Assembly: GCA_964030475.1 (NCBI GenBank) | Contig: CAXIPT010000008.1 | Span: 4,030,568-4,094,567 of the forward strand | DNA length: 64,000 nt | Origin: Tethya wilhelma | Lineage: Eukaryota > Porifera > Demospongiae > Tethyida > Tethyidae | Direction: 5' to 3' | Shown here: in pieces, positions 13,635 through 25,085 of the stretch | Numbering within the stretch: the stretch's first letter is position 1 | How the letters are laid out: each line of letters begins with the position of its first letter | Made by a program: the position numbers and the translations under genes | Notes under the pieces: model-generated | Told to the model about the DNA's origin: nothing | Databases searched by the model: none | The model's input: only the letters and a program-made list of their open reading frames with translations

Positions 13635-13791
13635 TCACTCTGTGAGTCTATAAAACTTCTTGGCATTGCCACTGAAGAACTTCTGTCTGTCTTCCAGGGA
13701 GTAGGGTTGGAGGATAGTCATGAGAGAGGAGATGAGCTGAGAGAAGGTCCCATTCACTCTATCCACTGGAAAATTACTGGCAAACACACAC
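13635..13791 (-). pseudogene. orphan terminal exon of the amidohydrolase family
   Basis: This 157-bp segment is nearly identical to the last exons of the three amidohydrolase genes at 20.2, 22.0 and 23.7 kb. It has an AG acceptor and ends in an in-frame TGA, and encodes CVFASNFPVDRVNGTFSQ through NAKKFYRLTE. No other amidohydrolase exon occurs to its right, where the gene body should lie. It is an intact but isolated exon copy about 6.4 kb from the nearest relative. Confidence 0.85.
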
Positions 13792-14125
13792 CTGTATAAT
13801 GTAACAAAACGGCAACAAAATTGGCATGCATGATTTCAAGGTTGATAGTTTTTGTGAGGCTCTATGACCTCAACAACAGTTCCTTTATCACCAACTTTCA
13901 CAGTTAACTTACGTCCATTGATGTATTAGTAACTATGACAAGCACCTTTTGATGTCAGTGACAATATTATGACACAAACTTTATAGCCAACTGTTGTGTA
14001 AATATTGAGTGGCATGTGTAACATGTTCCTAGATAATGCACTTCATTCTTGGAAGATGTTCGAAAGGCAAAAGAACACATACAGGAATGGTATTTTAGGG
14101 CATCTTGGAAGGAGGTGTTCATGAA

Positions 14126-14175
14126 ATAATTTTATACCAGATGATAGTATCAGCTAGGTATGGCCCAATTTCCTA

Positions 14176-14221
<46 letters not shown>

Positions 14222-14695
14222 TACAATGAGCTCATCTATTACTAGATAATAATATTATTACATATATGCTGTTACATATAGTTCCACTTTGCCCAATCAA
14301 TTGGTCAAAATTTAGTTTAAAGGAACTGTGTCACTATATAAGCGGTGTTTTGTTACTAAAAATAAAATGTGTGACGTTTTATGATGTTCTATGACCGTTT
14401 GTGACGTTTTTTGTTTTGTTTCTTGCACGATCTGGGTACCACGCCCATGTATGAGCCCCGTGTATGTACGTATATTGCGCATTTGTCAACAAAAAATGTC
14501 ACAAAACGTCACGCATTTTATTTTTGGTAACAAAACAGTGCTTATATAGTGACACAGTTCCTTTAATGCATGGTAACTAAGGAAAGTGCAACCTTGGCCA
14601 TGTTTCTATGGTAAACTATTTGATTGATTTGGAACCACAATATTATCTGTAAGAATTACATGCCCGTTGCTTCTTCATTTCAGTTGTTAATTTTT

Positions 14696-14750
<55 letters not shown>

Positions 14751-14801
14751 NATAATTTTATACCAGATGATAGTATCAGCTAGGTATGGCCCAATTTCCT
14801 A

Positions 14802-14851
<50 letters not shown>

Positions 14852-15104
14852 TACAATGAGCTCATCTATTACTAGATAATAATATTATTACATATATGCT
14901 GTTATATATAGTTCCACTTTACCCAATCAATTGGTCAAAATTTAGTTTCAATGGTAACTAAGGAAAGTGCAACCTTGGACACGTTGCTATGGTAAACTAT
15001 TTGATTGATTTGGAACCACAATATTATCTGTAAGAATTACACGCCCGTTGCTTCTTCATTTCAGTTGTTAATTTTTGGTGTGTGTGTGTGTGTGTGTGTG
15101 TGTC
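14126..15104. repeat. direct duplication flanking an N gap (probable allelic copies)
   Basis: 14126-14725 and 14752-15104 are the same sequence (ATAATTTTATACCAGATGAT through ATTTCAGTTGTTAATTTTTG) with a few substitutions. They are separated by a GT run and one N at 14751. The left copy contains an extra 246 bp, the MITE at 14319. The likeliest reading is two haplotypes placed side by side by the assembler. Confidence 0.75.
14319..14564. mobile_element. 246-bp MITE with ~60 bp inverted repeats
   Basis: Both ends read AAAGGAACTGTGTCACTATA (the right end as reverse complement). Similarity continues inward through TATAAGC, TTTTGTTACCAAAAATAAAA and GTGACGTTTT. There is no ORF. The corresponding empty site is present in the second copy of this region (about 14943). 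Confidence 0.85.
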
Positions 15105-15879
15105 TAATACACCATTGATTTAGTGTAAAAGTTCGGCATAAAATGACAAGCTTCCTGCAATTTCACAATATTGAAAGTTTGTGTGTTTGGCCATTTGAAA
15201 ACTGTTGTACATACTGAGTACTGTCCCATCACATCCGTTGTGGAGAAAAGACACAAATATGCACTAATAAAATATCTACAGATGTTTCGGTGGAGACATG
15301 AAAATTTTACACGAGCAACATTTTTTTTGTCAATATGTTGGGGGGACTGTTGTAAAAAAATATAGAATCAAGAAATAACGTCCAACGTAGAATCAAGAAA
15401 TAAGGTCCAAACACGACCAAAAAATTTCTTGCTTGGCACGAAAATAGTATACTGTCCACAGATACACTAGCACCATGTAGCTGCAAACTCAATTGAATAA
15501 CATAATTATGTACTTGCCACACTACACAATAACAATATATTGAGCCAGTATGTAGTCTCACCTACATTAGTATAGATATAACTACCTTTTCCTGAGAAAT
15601 GTGAATTTGAATGCTCCAAACACAAAACAAATTGCTACCCCCTGGAATCAGTTGTCTAACCAGTGATTGCATCACACAACCATTTTCCAGGAATATCTGT
15701 ACATTAGCAGTACACAGGTGGTACTTGAATGAGCACTGAAGACCTGTGCCAGAGTCAGCAGCCTACCAGAAGTTGACCGCTATTAATAAGGCAGCTAGCA
15801 ACCATCAATGAAAGCACACTGTACATTATTGTACAGATCATTTCATTGTGTGGGTACACTCCTTATTATAGGAATAAGA

Positions 15880-16760
15880 AGAATTTTGAGACACTTAACT
15901 TCCTCGGAATTACACAATAAATTAGCCACTAACCACAGGGGTTGCCTCCAATCAATTGGTGAATTTAAACACATAATTGTGGCCTTGTCGCTGGTGTACT
16001 TGTTCTGTGAAATGCTCAATGCTCTCCCATGCTGGTCAATTCATTGTGTGGTTACCATCACAACAGCATGCCAGTAACAACTTCCTCTGAAACACACAAT
16101 CAATCCGCTAATCACAGGGGTTACTTCCATTTAATCAAAACATGTTATTGTACCCTTGTTCCTGGTGTACTTATTCTGTGAAATGCTCAATGCTCTCCCA
16201 TACAGAGGCATGTCAGTAACATATATATAGCTTCCTCAGGACCACACATGCACTATAATCACAGGGGTTGTTTGACTACACTGCCATAGATCGCTTCATT
16301 GTGTGGTTACCATCATCAATAGCATGCCAGTAATAACTTCCTCCGAAACACACAATCAATCTGCAAATAATCATAGAGGGTTCTTCCATTTAATCGGTGA
16401 AATCAACACATAATTGTGGCCTTGTCACCGATGTGTTTATTCAATGAAACGACACGACAGTAAGGCAATTGCTTCCTCGATCAGGATCACACAATGAATT
16501 CACCACTAATGATAGGGTTGTTTGGTCATCAATCACTCCATTCACCATCACAAAGACATGCCAATAATAACTTCCTCTGAAATACACAATAAACCAAACA
16601 CAATAGTAATTAGGAGAATTTTGAGACATACAACTTCCTCTGAATCATGCAATAAATTAGCCACTATTCATAGGGGTTGCCTAATTAATCCCTAAATGCA
16701 AACACATAGCTGTGGGCTTGTCACTGGTGTATTTTATTCTGTGAAATGGTCAGCAAAGTT
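15880..16760. repeat. degenerate tandem repeat array (CTTCCTC ... AATCACAGGGGTT)
   Basis: A unit of about 100-240 bp recurs in diverged or truncated form. Each copy is marked by CTTCCTC (15899, 16081, 16231, 16340, 16472, 16572, 16634), an ACACAAT block and a CACTAATCACAGGGGTT block. Longer pieces such as GTGAAATGCTCAATGCTCTC are repeated as well. No coding frame is seen. The flanking 15105-15880 and 16760-17180 contain no supported gene. Confidence 0.6.
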
Positions 16761-17222
16761 ATGCATAGTTCCAACTTGGCTCACCCAAATCCTGTTTGGA
16801 TAATAATCTACATAATTGTATCATCAAAAGAAATCTGATTAGATTAGCAACAAGAACTTGTCGCAATTTGTTGCTGGAAATAAGGTGGCAACAATTAGAA
16901 GTACCCCTGCGATTTTAATGCTAATAGACATGTACTTATATGTACATGACATACACACGTGACTTCAGCCCACTCATGCATGAAATCTGCTAAAGATTAA
17001 AGGAAGTGATAATAATTAATATAAATAATCAGTGAAAAACTTTGATAAGGAAAATATTGTTGCTAGGATACTAGCCTCGTTCCCAGGCTCCTCCCTCGGA
17101 ATGAGGTTATGCCTCTGTCATTACTATAACTGTATGGGCATAATATTATGTAATAGTTCTGCACATTCAGCTGTACATATCACTCAGTCAAATACCATCT
17201 CATTTCTGTAGTGGGAGTAACT

Positions 17223-17480
17223 CTATTCCAATAGAACTTCCCAGTAATTGTTGGCATTAGCTTGACTGCCACACTCCCAAAAAAAGTTGACAGAAAAACC
17301 AGACTTGGATTGCTTGGCTGTCCAGACAGCATTACAAAACTGGAGACTCTTCTCTTGTAAATGAAAACAAACAGAGATGGGTACTCCTCCTGATAGCAGT
17401 TTGGCAAAATTGCCTTCCAGAATAGAGACTGAAATACACTTACTATCTGCCATTTTATATATATATATATAAAATGGCAG
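17223..17480 (-). other. unrecognised 76-residue ORF starting in a perfect AT palindrome
   Basis: The minus strand encodes MADSKCISVSILEGNFAKLL... ending NNYWEVLLE, and I do not recognise it. Its ATG lies inside a perfect 34-bp palindrome at 17447-17480 (CTGCCATTTT, seven AT steps, AAAATGGCAG). No partner exons were found. It may be a repeat-derived fragment. Confidence 0.3.
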
Positions 17481-17619
17481 TACTAAATCATACATTCACA
17501 GTTCTACAAAGTGTTATCTCACTTGAGTTACTTACCTGACCAAGCAGCTATCTGATTTTATAGTGAACTGGCCTGGCCCAGCACTCTACATGATTCACTC
17601 ATCCCATGCAAGCTCAACT

Positions 17620-17910
17620 GTATTTCTAGATAACGCACATCACATGGGGCGTGATCGATGGGTGCGGTTTCGAAGCCTAAGCGCTCAGAGATGCACAAAA
17701 GCCTCAGATCTTAGAAACTACAGCGTTTTGCAAGATTCTACACGTCAAATTTCAAGATAATTTCGATTCATGAACGTAAGTACCTTCCATTTTGACTCTA
17801 CAGCTGCCGTTCTTCAGATAACTTAGTAACAGACGGACAGACACACACACAAAACGACTACCGTAACCCTCTGCACGTGCTACGCACGTGCCGAGGCTTA
17901 ATAACAGGAA
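17620..17910. repeat. probable dispersed repeat fragment
   Basis: This has a GC content unlike its surroundings. It includes GATAACTTAGTAACAGACGG, a CA run and a CACGTGCTACGCACGTG palindrome near 17874, with no coding frame. Calling it a dispersed repeat is an inference from composition; copies elsewhere were not checked. Confidence 0.3.
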
Positions 17911-18167
17911 GAATGACTTCTTAATTAAAGTAAACACATGATTCATAACTGAGAGATAGAAATACAGTTTTAGAAAAGTAGCCTACTTACCCAACACTAT
18001 AGCTCTAAGTCTTGATGGCACCGCGACACAATACCAAGGCATAAAATTATGTGCTCCAGCACTTCACAGGTCACCAATTACAATTAATTATTAACTGTTC
18101 GTGGAGAAAGTGTTAAATTTTTGCAGCTAATTGTTTACACCTACAACCCTACTAACCAGCTACAGCT

Positions 18168-20034
18168 ATGATTCTGCTTAGTTTTGGAGTATTGAGCACC
18201 CTCCTCTTGGGAGCTGGTTTCTACTGCCTCCTGAAGAGAAGACCTTTGGCTGGGAATTATTCTAAGACCATTCCTGCTATGAAAGAGGTGATGCTCCATC
18301 CTGAAGATATCACTGTCAATCTCTCGACATACCATTCTCCTGCTTTGTCAGGATATTCTCTGAAGGTATTCTCTCATATCTATTACACAATAATAGGAAA
18401 AGTATTTCTCTCACGCCTGGTGATCACCAACAGCAAGCTTGACCTGTTTGCAAATCGTGTGTTGCCTGAGCCACCGACCTTACAATATGCACCCCCTCCT
18501 CCAGTTTGTCATTCTGACTCGGAAGAGACTCTAAAACTGAAAGAAAGAAAGGATTTACTCTCACTGGTGAGGACCCACAGCTCTCAACATAGGACTTTGA
18601 AGAGTGTTAGTGATTTCTATACAGCATACGAGACTGGGAGGGTGACTCCATTAGATGTGGCCAATGGTGTTTTGATTGCTATTGAAAAATCGAACAAGGG
18701 TGACAAGCCATTACGAGCAATTGTTGCATCCAACCGTGAACAGGTTTTGTCCATGGCCAAAGCATCAACAGAAAGGTGGAAAGCTGGATCTCAACTCTCT
18801 CTTCTTGACGGAGTACCTATATCTATCAAGGAGGAGATTTGTACGGAGTGTTTTTCACATAGCTGTGGTGTTTCCTATGTTCCAGGTATCTTTGAAAGTA
18901 TGCAAGAAGCAGTAATAGTTTGTAAACTCCTTGAAGTAGGAGCGGTTCTTATCGGTGTCACAAACATGCCTGAATTTGGTGCCAATTCTATAGGTAGTAG
19001 CGAGAACCAACTTCACAAGCAGCCACGCAATCCTCACAACACTGACTTCTTTCCTGGAGGCAGCTCATCAGGTTGTGCTGTAAGTGTTGCAGCGGGTCTC
19101 TGTCCCATCTCAGTTGGAGGGGACGGTGGGGGGTCAGGCCGTGTTCCAGCAGCAGTGTGCGGACTGTACGCACTCAAGGTGACCCAAGGTTTGCTCAACG
19201 ATACAGGATCCTTTGGATCAATGTTCTCCTTTTCTACTGTGAGCCCGTTGACCAGCTCACCTTTAGACCTTGCTGTGTTTATGGATGTTGTGTGTAAACC
19301 AAAAATTTCATCAGCTCCATTCGACACTAACGTGCTGAGCGATGTTGGAGCTAGTTCCCTCACTGGTGTCAAGATTGGCGTATATTGGGATTGGATTCAT
19401 TTTGCAGATAAGGAAACAGTAATAGTATTCAACAGAGCTGTTGAAAAGTTGAAGGCACTTGGTGCTACTGTGACCGAGATAAAGATACCTGAACTGGAAG
19501 AGCTGCGAGTAGCACACACCATCACTGCTGTCACTGAGCTCTCTGCTATGATGAGTGCCGGAAGATGTCGAGAAACACTTCTCTGAAATGGGCCCAGGTC
19601 CTCTACTGGTCACTGCTATGGGACGAGGCTTCTCAGCTATTGATTGCATTAATGCCATGAAGCAACGTACAAGGTCTGTTACAGCTCTGAAAATCATCTT
19701 CAAGCAGGTGGATGCCATTGTCACTCCTACTACTGGTTGCCCAGTGCCTCGTATCACTCCAGAATACTTCACCAAGTATGGAAAGATTGACAGTGAAGCT
19801 ATTGGAAAGTTGGAAATTTTTACATTTCTTGCCAATTTCATTGGAGCACCAGCCATCACGGTCCCTATAGGAACTCTCAATGAGGAGCTGAAGCTGCCTG
19901 TGGGTATGCAACTGGTGGCACCATGGCACCACGAACCACAACTGGTCAAGTATGCCATGGCAATTGAAGCCAGTGGACAGTTTCCACAACTGAAGCCAGC
20001 AGTCTTCTATGATGTTATCTCACCCACTAACTAA
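18168..20034 (+). CDS. FAAH-like amidase-signature hydrolase, one frameshift
   Basis: This is an intronless reading frame of about 620 codons. The N-terminus has a hydrophobic anchor (ILLSFGVLSTLLLGAGF) followed by Lys/Arg, as in fatty-acid amide hydrolases. The amidase-signature triad is visible: Lys in GVPISIKEE (about residue 220), Ser in PGGSSSG (about 297), and the nucleophile in GGDGGGSGRVPAA (about 322). The frame breaks near 19551-19560, where codons ATG ATG AGT GCC shift by one base. The frame then continues as PEDVEKHFSEMGPG and runs to the stop with the conserved FIGAPAITVP, LPVGMQLVAPWHHE and related C-terminal parts. Without repair the product is truncated at 472 residues. The break is either a sequencing error or a recent lesion, since no other stop occurs. 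The substrate is unknown; FAAH2-type lipid amides are plausible. Confidence 0.85.
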
Positions 20035-20219
20035 ATGAAAATGTTTAATATTGATTATTATTATTATTATGGTCTTGATAGTTTGCAACAAGTATGTTTT
20101 GATCATTATCATGTGATTATGGCTTTTAATAATGCAAACTTTGAACTGATTAGCTGATTTAGTCAATCCTCAGAGCAATGCACACCACTCCACATGATAA
20201 CCCGGGGCATAATAAAATT

Positions 20220-21725
20220 TTATTCAGTGAGTCTATAAAACTTCTTGGCATTGCCACTGAAGAACTTCTGTCTGTCTTCCAGGGAGTAGGGTTGGAGGAT
20301 AGTCATGAGAGAGGAGATGAGCTGAGAGAAGGTCCCATTCACTCTATCCACTGGAAAATTACTGGCAAACATACACCTGTATCAGCAAATGGTATTGTAT
20401 TGAATAAGCTTGAAGTTTCTCTCTTTCCATATTAATGTACAGTCACACATGTACATTCACCTATCAATTCCAAATATCTCCAAGACAGAAGTCACAATAG
20501 TCTCCACAAACTTTTGGTCCCATTTAGGATTGATGGAGAACATTCCAGACACCTTGCAGTAGACATTTGGATACTTAGCAAACTCTTGTAGTCCTAAAAA
20601 TGTATATACATGCAGAGAATCCTGATTAGACACTCATTTGTGCAGGTTTAATCTTTTGTACCTTCTCTCCATGTTTTCATCGTAGATTCGTTCAAATCAG
20701 AATCAGGTAATCCACAATGATCAATCATCACCATCACATTGTGGTACTGCTTCACCACTTCCAATGCCCTGCAGTAAATAATGCAATTGACGATTAAATT
20801 GCCTACACTCATAGTAAATAGTTATATAAGGATACTCATATAATACTATTACAGGTGATTGATTCATGCATGCATGCAGCTAGTATTTTTATTTTCTCAG
20901 ACCATCTGCAACTAACATGTGCATTAGGCTCGGTATGACCATCAACTCAAATGAGAGTTGATACTTTTCCAAGAGACCAAATCCTCTCAGCCAGTTTGGA
21001 TCGGCAAAGAGGTTACGGTCAGGGATGGTAAATGACTGTGTATCAGGGTTGTAGTTGAGCATGACGCTGTGACGAATGCCTCGAAATCGTTTCGATGCCG
21101 TGACATGACGTTTGAGGACGTCTTCGGCTTCACTGGAAGAGAGGTCACAATAACCAACAATGGCTGTGTGTGTGTGTACGTGTGTATGTGTCAATTCATT
21201 CTCATGTCATTTTTATAAAGAAATTTGGCACTTACCCTTTGGAAATCCAAGTGAGTTCTCATCACCAAGTCGGTCTAACCACCTGCATGTTCCACACAGT
21301 TCACACATGCACTTGTGAATTACAGTAATGCTGTATGCACCTTTTAAGAGTTTGTTAATTATAACCAGACTTACTTAGTTTCTCCAACTGGGTCTCCAGA
21401 AAAATCTGCTTGTATATGAACACACTGTGTAACATTGTAGCCAGCAGTGTCCATTTGATAGTGTTCTACTAAGTACACATAGGCAAGATCAGAACCTGCA
21501 GCAATGAATTAACTTCATGACTGAGATATACCATCCTGCAACAGCATGGACATTGATTGACAAGGTGTTCATGATCAGCTTCAGACCCAAAGAAATTATG
21601 TGATGTACTGACTAACCATTGTTTCCAGCTACTTTTTGCTTATCTCTTATATTCCGTGCCCATTCATGTGTTTCGGGGCTCCATAGGTGAAAATGAGCAT
21701 CTATAATCTCTAATTTGTGAGCCAT
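20220..21725 (-). CDS. amidohydrolase (TIM-barrel, COG3618-like), copy 1
   Basis: Seven exons (21617-21725, 21375-21495, 21236-21282, 20917-21163, 20662-20768, 20461-20593, 20220-20376) give 306 residues, close to the family length. The metal-site motif IDAHFHLW is at the N-terminus. GETKWLDRL, AIVGYCDLSS, FRGIRH, WLRGFGLLEKYQLSFEL, NVMVMIDHCGLP (Asp-His) and CVFASNFPVD follow in the order expected for the amidohydrolase_2 superfamily (lactonase and aromatic-acid decarboxylase relatives). Substrate is unknown. This copy is the most diverged of the three in its first six exons, yet its last exon is almost identical to the others. The donor of the 20917 exon (GTTAGT) was chosen because it keeps the frame. 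Confidence 0.88.
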
Positions 21726-21982
21726 TTTCAATGTTTTTGCAAGAGCCCAACCCAGTTATAGTCTCGTGCCCAGACCTGACCCCTCCCTCGGGCCTCGCAC
21801 GTGGCAGCTATTCAGTTGTGGGCATGCGCAGAATGAATAAGTCAATAAAACACAAGGAAAGAAAATAAATCAGATACACATAACTACACTCAGCTTAGCT
21901 GTTACCTGTGCTGTTGCTATATATCTCAGTAAACTCAAACAGATCAGTTTTGCTACACAATGACATGGCTTTTAGCTCCACT

Positions 21983-23539
21983 TTATTTTGTGAGTCTATA
22001 AAACTTCTTGGCATTGCCACTGAAGAACTTCTGTCTGTCTTCCAGGGAGTAGGGTTGGAGGATAGTCATGAGAGAGGAGATGAGCTGAGAGAAGGTCCCA
22101 TTCACTCTATCCACTGGAAAATTACTGGCAAACACACACCTGTGTAAAACAAATACAAGATTATTACTATTCACCAACAATAGCTAAGTATTTAGTGAAT
22201 AGCAACATAAAATTAATACACAATGCATGGACATGGTTCATGATGGTTGAAACATTGAAATACCTCTTCATGCTTACCTATCCATTCCAAACATCTCCAG
22301 AATGGGTTTCACCACAGTCTCCACAGATTTCTGGTCCCACTTTGGATCAGTGGCAAACATTCCAGATATTTTGACATAGACATTCGGATACTTGGCCAAC
22401 TCCTGGAGTCCTACACAATCAAGCATCATGAACAAACTTGTAAAATTAATGCAAGCTCAGTGTATATATAGCTGCATACAGTGACAATGGTGAATAGCTT
22501 TCAGCTAGAAACTTTTCATACCTTCTCGCCATATTTTCATGTTCTCTTCATCTCTCTCATACGGGATGCCACAGTGATCGACCATCACCATGACATTGGG
22601 GTATTGCTTGATTACTTCAACAGACCTATATTACACACATTATTATGCCAGTTTAAAACAAGGCTAGCTTCGTACCATTCAACATTAAACAAGGCCAGGG
22701 AACAAGGCTACAACAAGGTATGTCACTCAACTTAGGTAGGTAGGTAAGTAAGATAAAGTTTTATTTTACATAAAGAATCTCGTATCTTATTTAGCGATCA
22801 TAGCAAACTCACCTCAACATTTGTCGTGGTAAGACATGAAGCTCAAACGAGAGTTGGTATTTCTCCAGGAGACCGAATCCTTTGATCCATTTTGGATCTG
22901 TGAGGTAGTTGTCATGATTGGGCTCACTGTACTGTGGCTTGTCTGGGTGGTAGTTCAACATGTGGCGGATTCCTCGTATCCGCTTGGACTGGCAATGGCG
23001 CTTCAGGACATCATCAATGTTGTCAGAGGATAAATCACAATAGCCAACAATGCCTGTGAACAGTGCATGGTGTAAATAGAGCTATGGTCAAATACTAGCT
23101 GAAAGAAAACTGTATATGTATTTACTATTTTTTACCATGAGGAAAGCCAGTTGCATCCCCATCAGCGATTCCATCTAACCAACTATACAACAAGAAATGC
23201 ACAAAGATAAAAAGGGGGGTCACAGAAATTTTAAATCTACTCACTTTGTTTCTCCAACTGGATCTCCAGGCCAGACTGCTTCAACATGAACACTTTGAGT
23301 CACGTTGTAGCCAGCAATGTCCTTTTTATAATGCTCTAACGTGTAGGGTACGACGGACTCTAGATGAGGAGAGACACACTAAAATAAACAAAGCCTTGTT
23401 CTGTTAGGTGGGTGGGGTCCTAATGTTTACCAAACTTTCCAGCTGGGTGTCCGCCATCCTTGACTTTCTCAGTCCAGGGATGAGTTTCAGATGTCCACAG
23501 ATGCATGTGAGCATCAACTATCTCAATTTGGTCTGTCAT
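21983..23539 (-). CDS. amidohydrolase (TIM-barrel, COG3618-like), copy 2
   Basis: Seven exons (23431-23539, 23245-23359, 23136-23182, 22813-23053, 22522-22625, 22278-22410, 21983-22139) give 301 residues and all phases close. Motifs: VDAHMHLW near the start; WPGDPVGETNWLDGIADGDA; GIVGYCDLSSDNIDDVLKRH; IRGIRHMLNYHPD; WIKGFGLLEKYQLSFELHVL; VMVMVDHCGIP; KISGMFATDPKW; CVFASNFPVD; and NAKKFYRLTK at the end. It is closest in the upstream exons to copy 3. No signal peptide is seen, so it is a cytosolic enzyme by inference. Confidence 0.9.
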
Positions 23540-23679
23540 GATTGACAAACAAACACAGAAATCCGAGAGTAAATCAGAAAGAAATTTTTACTTTTTGTCT
23601 TATCAAATTTTAGTTTTCAAGATTGACGATCTCTACCTACCCAATAAAAAAGTTCATTCTATGACTGTTTGTGGGTGAA

Positions 23680-25085
23680 CTATTCAGTGAGTCTATAAAA
23701 CTTCTTGGCATTGCCACTGAAGAACTTCTGTCTGTCTTCCAGGGAGTAGGGTTGGAGGATAGTCATGAGAGAGGAGATGAGCTGAGAGAAGGTCCCATTC
23801 AACCTATCCACTGGAAAATCACTGGCAAACACACACCTGTACATGCATTCAATAACAACACAGATTATCATCACTAACTTACATATGCACAGAGACTAGG
23901 AGTACCTGTCAATCCCAAATATCTCTAAAACTGGTCTCACTACAGTCTCCACAGACTTCTGGTCCCAGTTTACATCAGTTAAAAACATCCCAGATACCTT
24001 GCAGTAGACATTCGGACACTTTGCTAAATCTCGTAGGCCTGAATGAATGATAAAAAAACACAGAAATAGTCAGATCATGGCACGAGTAGACCTATGAATG
24101 CTGTGTGCCATGCTCCCTGCTCACCATCTCGCCACACTTTCATGTTCTCCTCATCGCGATCGTAAAGTGTTCCACAATGATCGACAATGATATTACATTT
24201 GGATACTGTCTCACAACTTCCACAGCTCTATAATACACAACCAGTTATTATAGTATTATTACTATTAGTTAATATTATTATCAGTATTGATTTAATTAGG
24301 AGTTAATTTACTAGGGGTCTCCTCATTACCATGCTTACTTACCGTTGCATTTGTCTTGGCAGGATCTGAAGATCAAATGAAAGTTGGTACTTCTCCAGAA
24401 GAGCAAAATTTTTTATCCAGTTTGGGTCGGTGAGATAATTGTCGTGCTCGGTTTCACTATACTGTGGTTTGTCAGGATGGAAGTTGAGCATCTGGCGGAT
24501 TCCTCGCAACCGCTTTGATTGGACATGACGTTTGAGAACATCTTCAACATCGTTGGAGGAGAAATCACAGCTACCAACGATTGCTAAGTTGAGTCAGTGA
24601 GTGCATTATGGAAAATGATGAGTGTGGTTGCACATTCTTATGTATTTACTTACCATGAGGTATCCCAGCTGTGTTTCCATCTGCAATTGCATCTAACCAC
24701 CTATAATAAAGAGAATTCACAGTTTTGAAGACATCTGAGTTCAGGCTATTAAAGGACCCACCTTGTTTCTCCAACTGGATCTCCAGGCCACAGTGCTTCA
24801 ACATGGACACTGTGAGTCACATTGTAGCCAGCAATGTCCTTTTGATAGTTTTCCACCAAGTATGGCACAATATCACCTACAAACAGTGCATGGAGTCAGC
24901 ATGTAGCTAGCTTCAGCTAGAGATGGGCGTGGCAAATCAGCTGCCATTACATCACTCAATTTGAACTAACCAAAATTTCCAGCTGGATGTCCGCCATCCT
25001 TGACTTTCTCAGTCCAGGGATGAGTTTTAGATGTCCACAGATGCATGTGAGCATCAACTATCTCTATTTCGTTTTGGTCTGTCAT
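23680..25085 (-). pseudogene. amidohydrolase copy 3 with a 1-bp deletion
   Basis: Seven exons can be placed (24971-25085, 24762-24876, 24654-24700, 24343-24583, 24125-24227, 23906-24038, 23680-23836). Their sum is 911 bases, one short of a multiple of three. The missing base lies near 24188-24192 in the exon encoding the metal-site VDHCG. There, three codons that are complete in copies 1 and 2 have lost a base, and the shifted frame reaches a stop inside the same exon. All other exons and splice sites look normal (MTDQNEIEIVDAHMHLW, CVFASDFPVDRLNG, FYRLTE). It is either a very recent pseudogene or an assembly error. Confidence 0.75.

Noticed and set aside
13590..13799. Plus-strand ORF SIKLLGIATEELLSVFQGVG, repeated at four places
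   Set aside because: The repeated plus-strand frame looked like a novel repeated peptide. The minus-strand frame is the real one: it matches the amidohydrolase C-terminus and is in phase with the upstream exons.
14180..14218. Possible CRISPR-like or satellite structure in the GT-rich duplicated area
   Set aside because: There are no spaced direct repeats. It is a simple GT microsatellite inside a duplicated assembly segment.
18855..19372. Minus-strand ORFs of 60-112 codons under the amidase
   Set aside because: These are shadows of the conserved plus-strand coding sequence.
20178..20435. Bacterial contamination or symbiont origin for the amidohydrolase array
   Set aside because: All three genes have six introns each at matching positions with GT/AG ends, so they are nuclear eukaryotic genes whatever their deeper origin.
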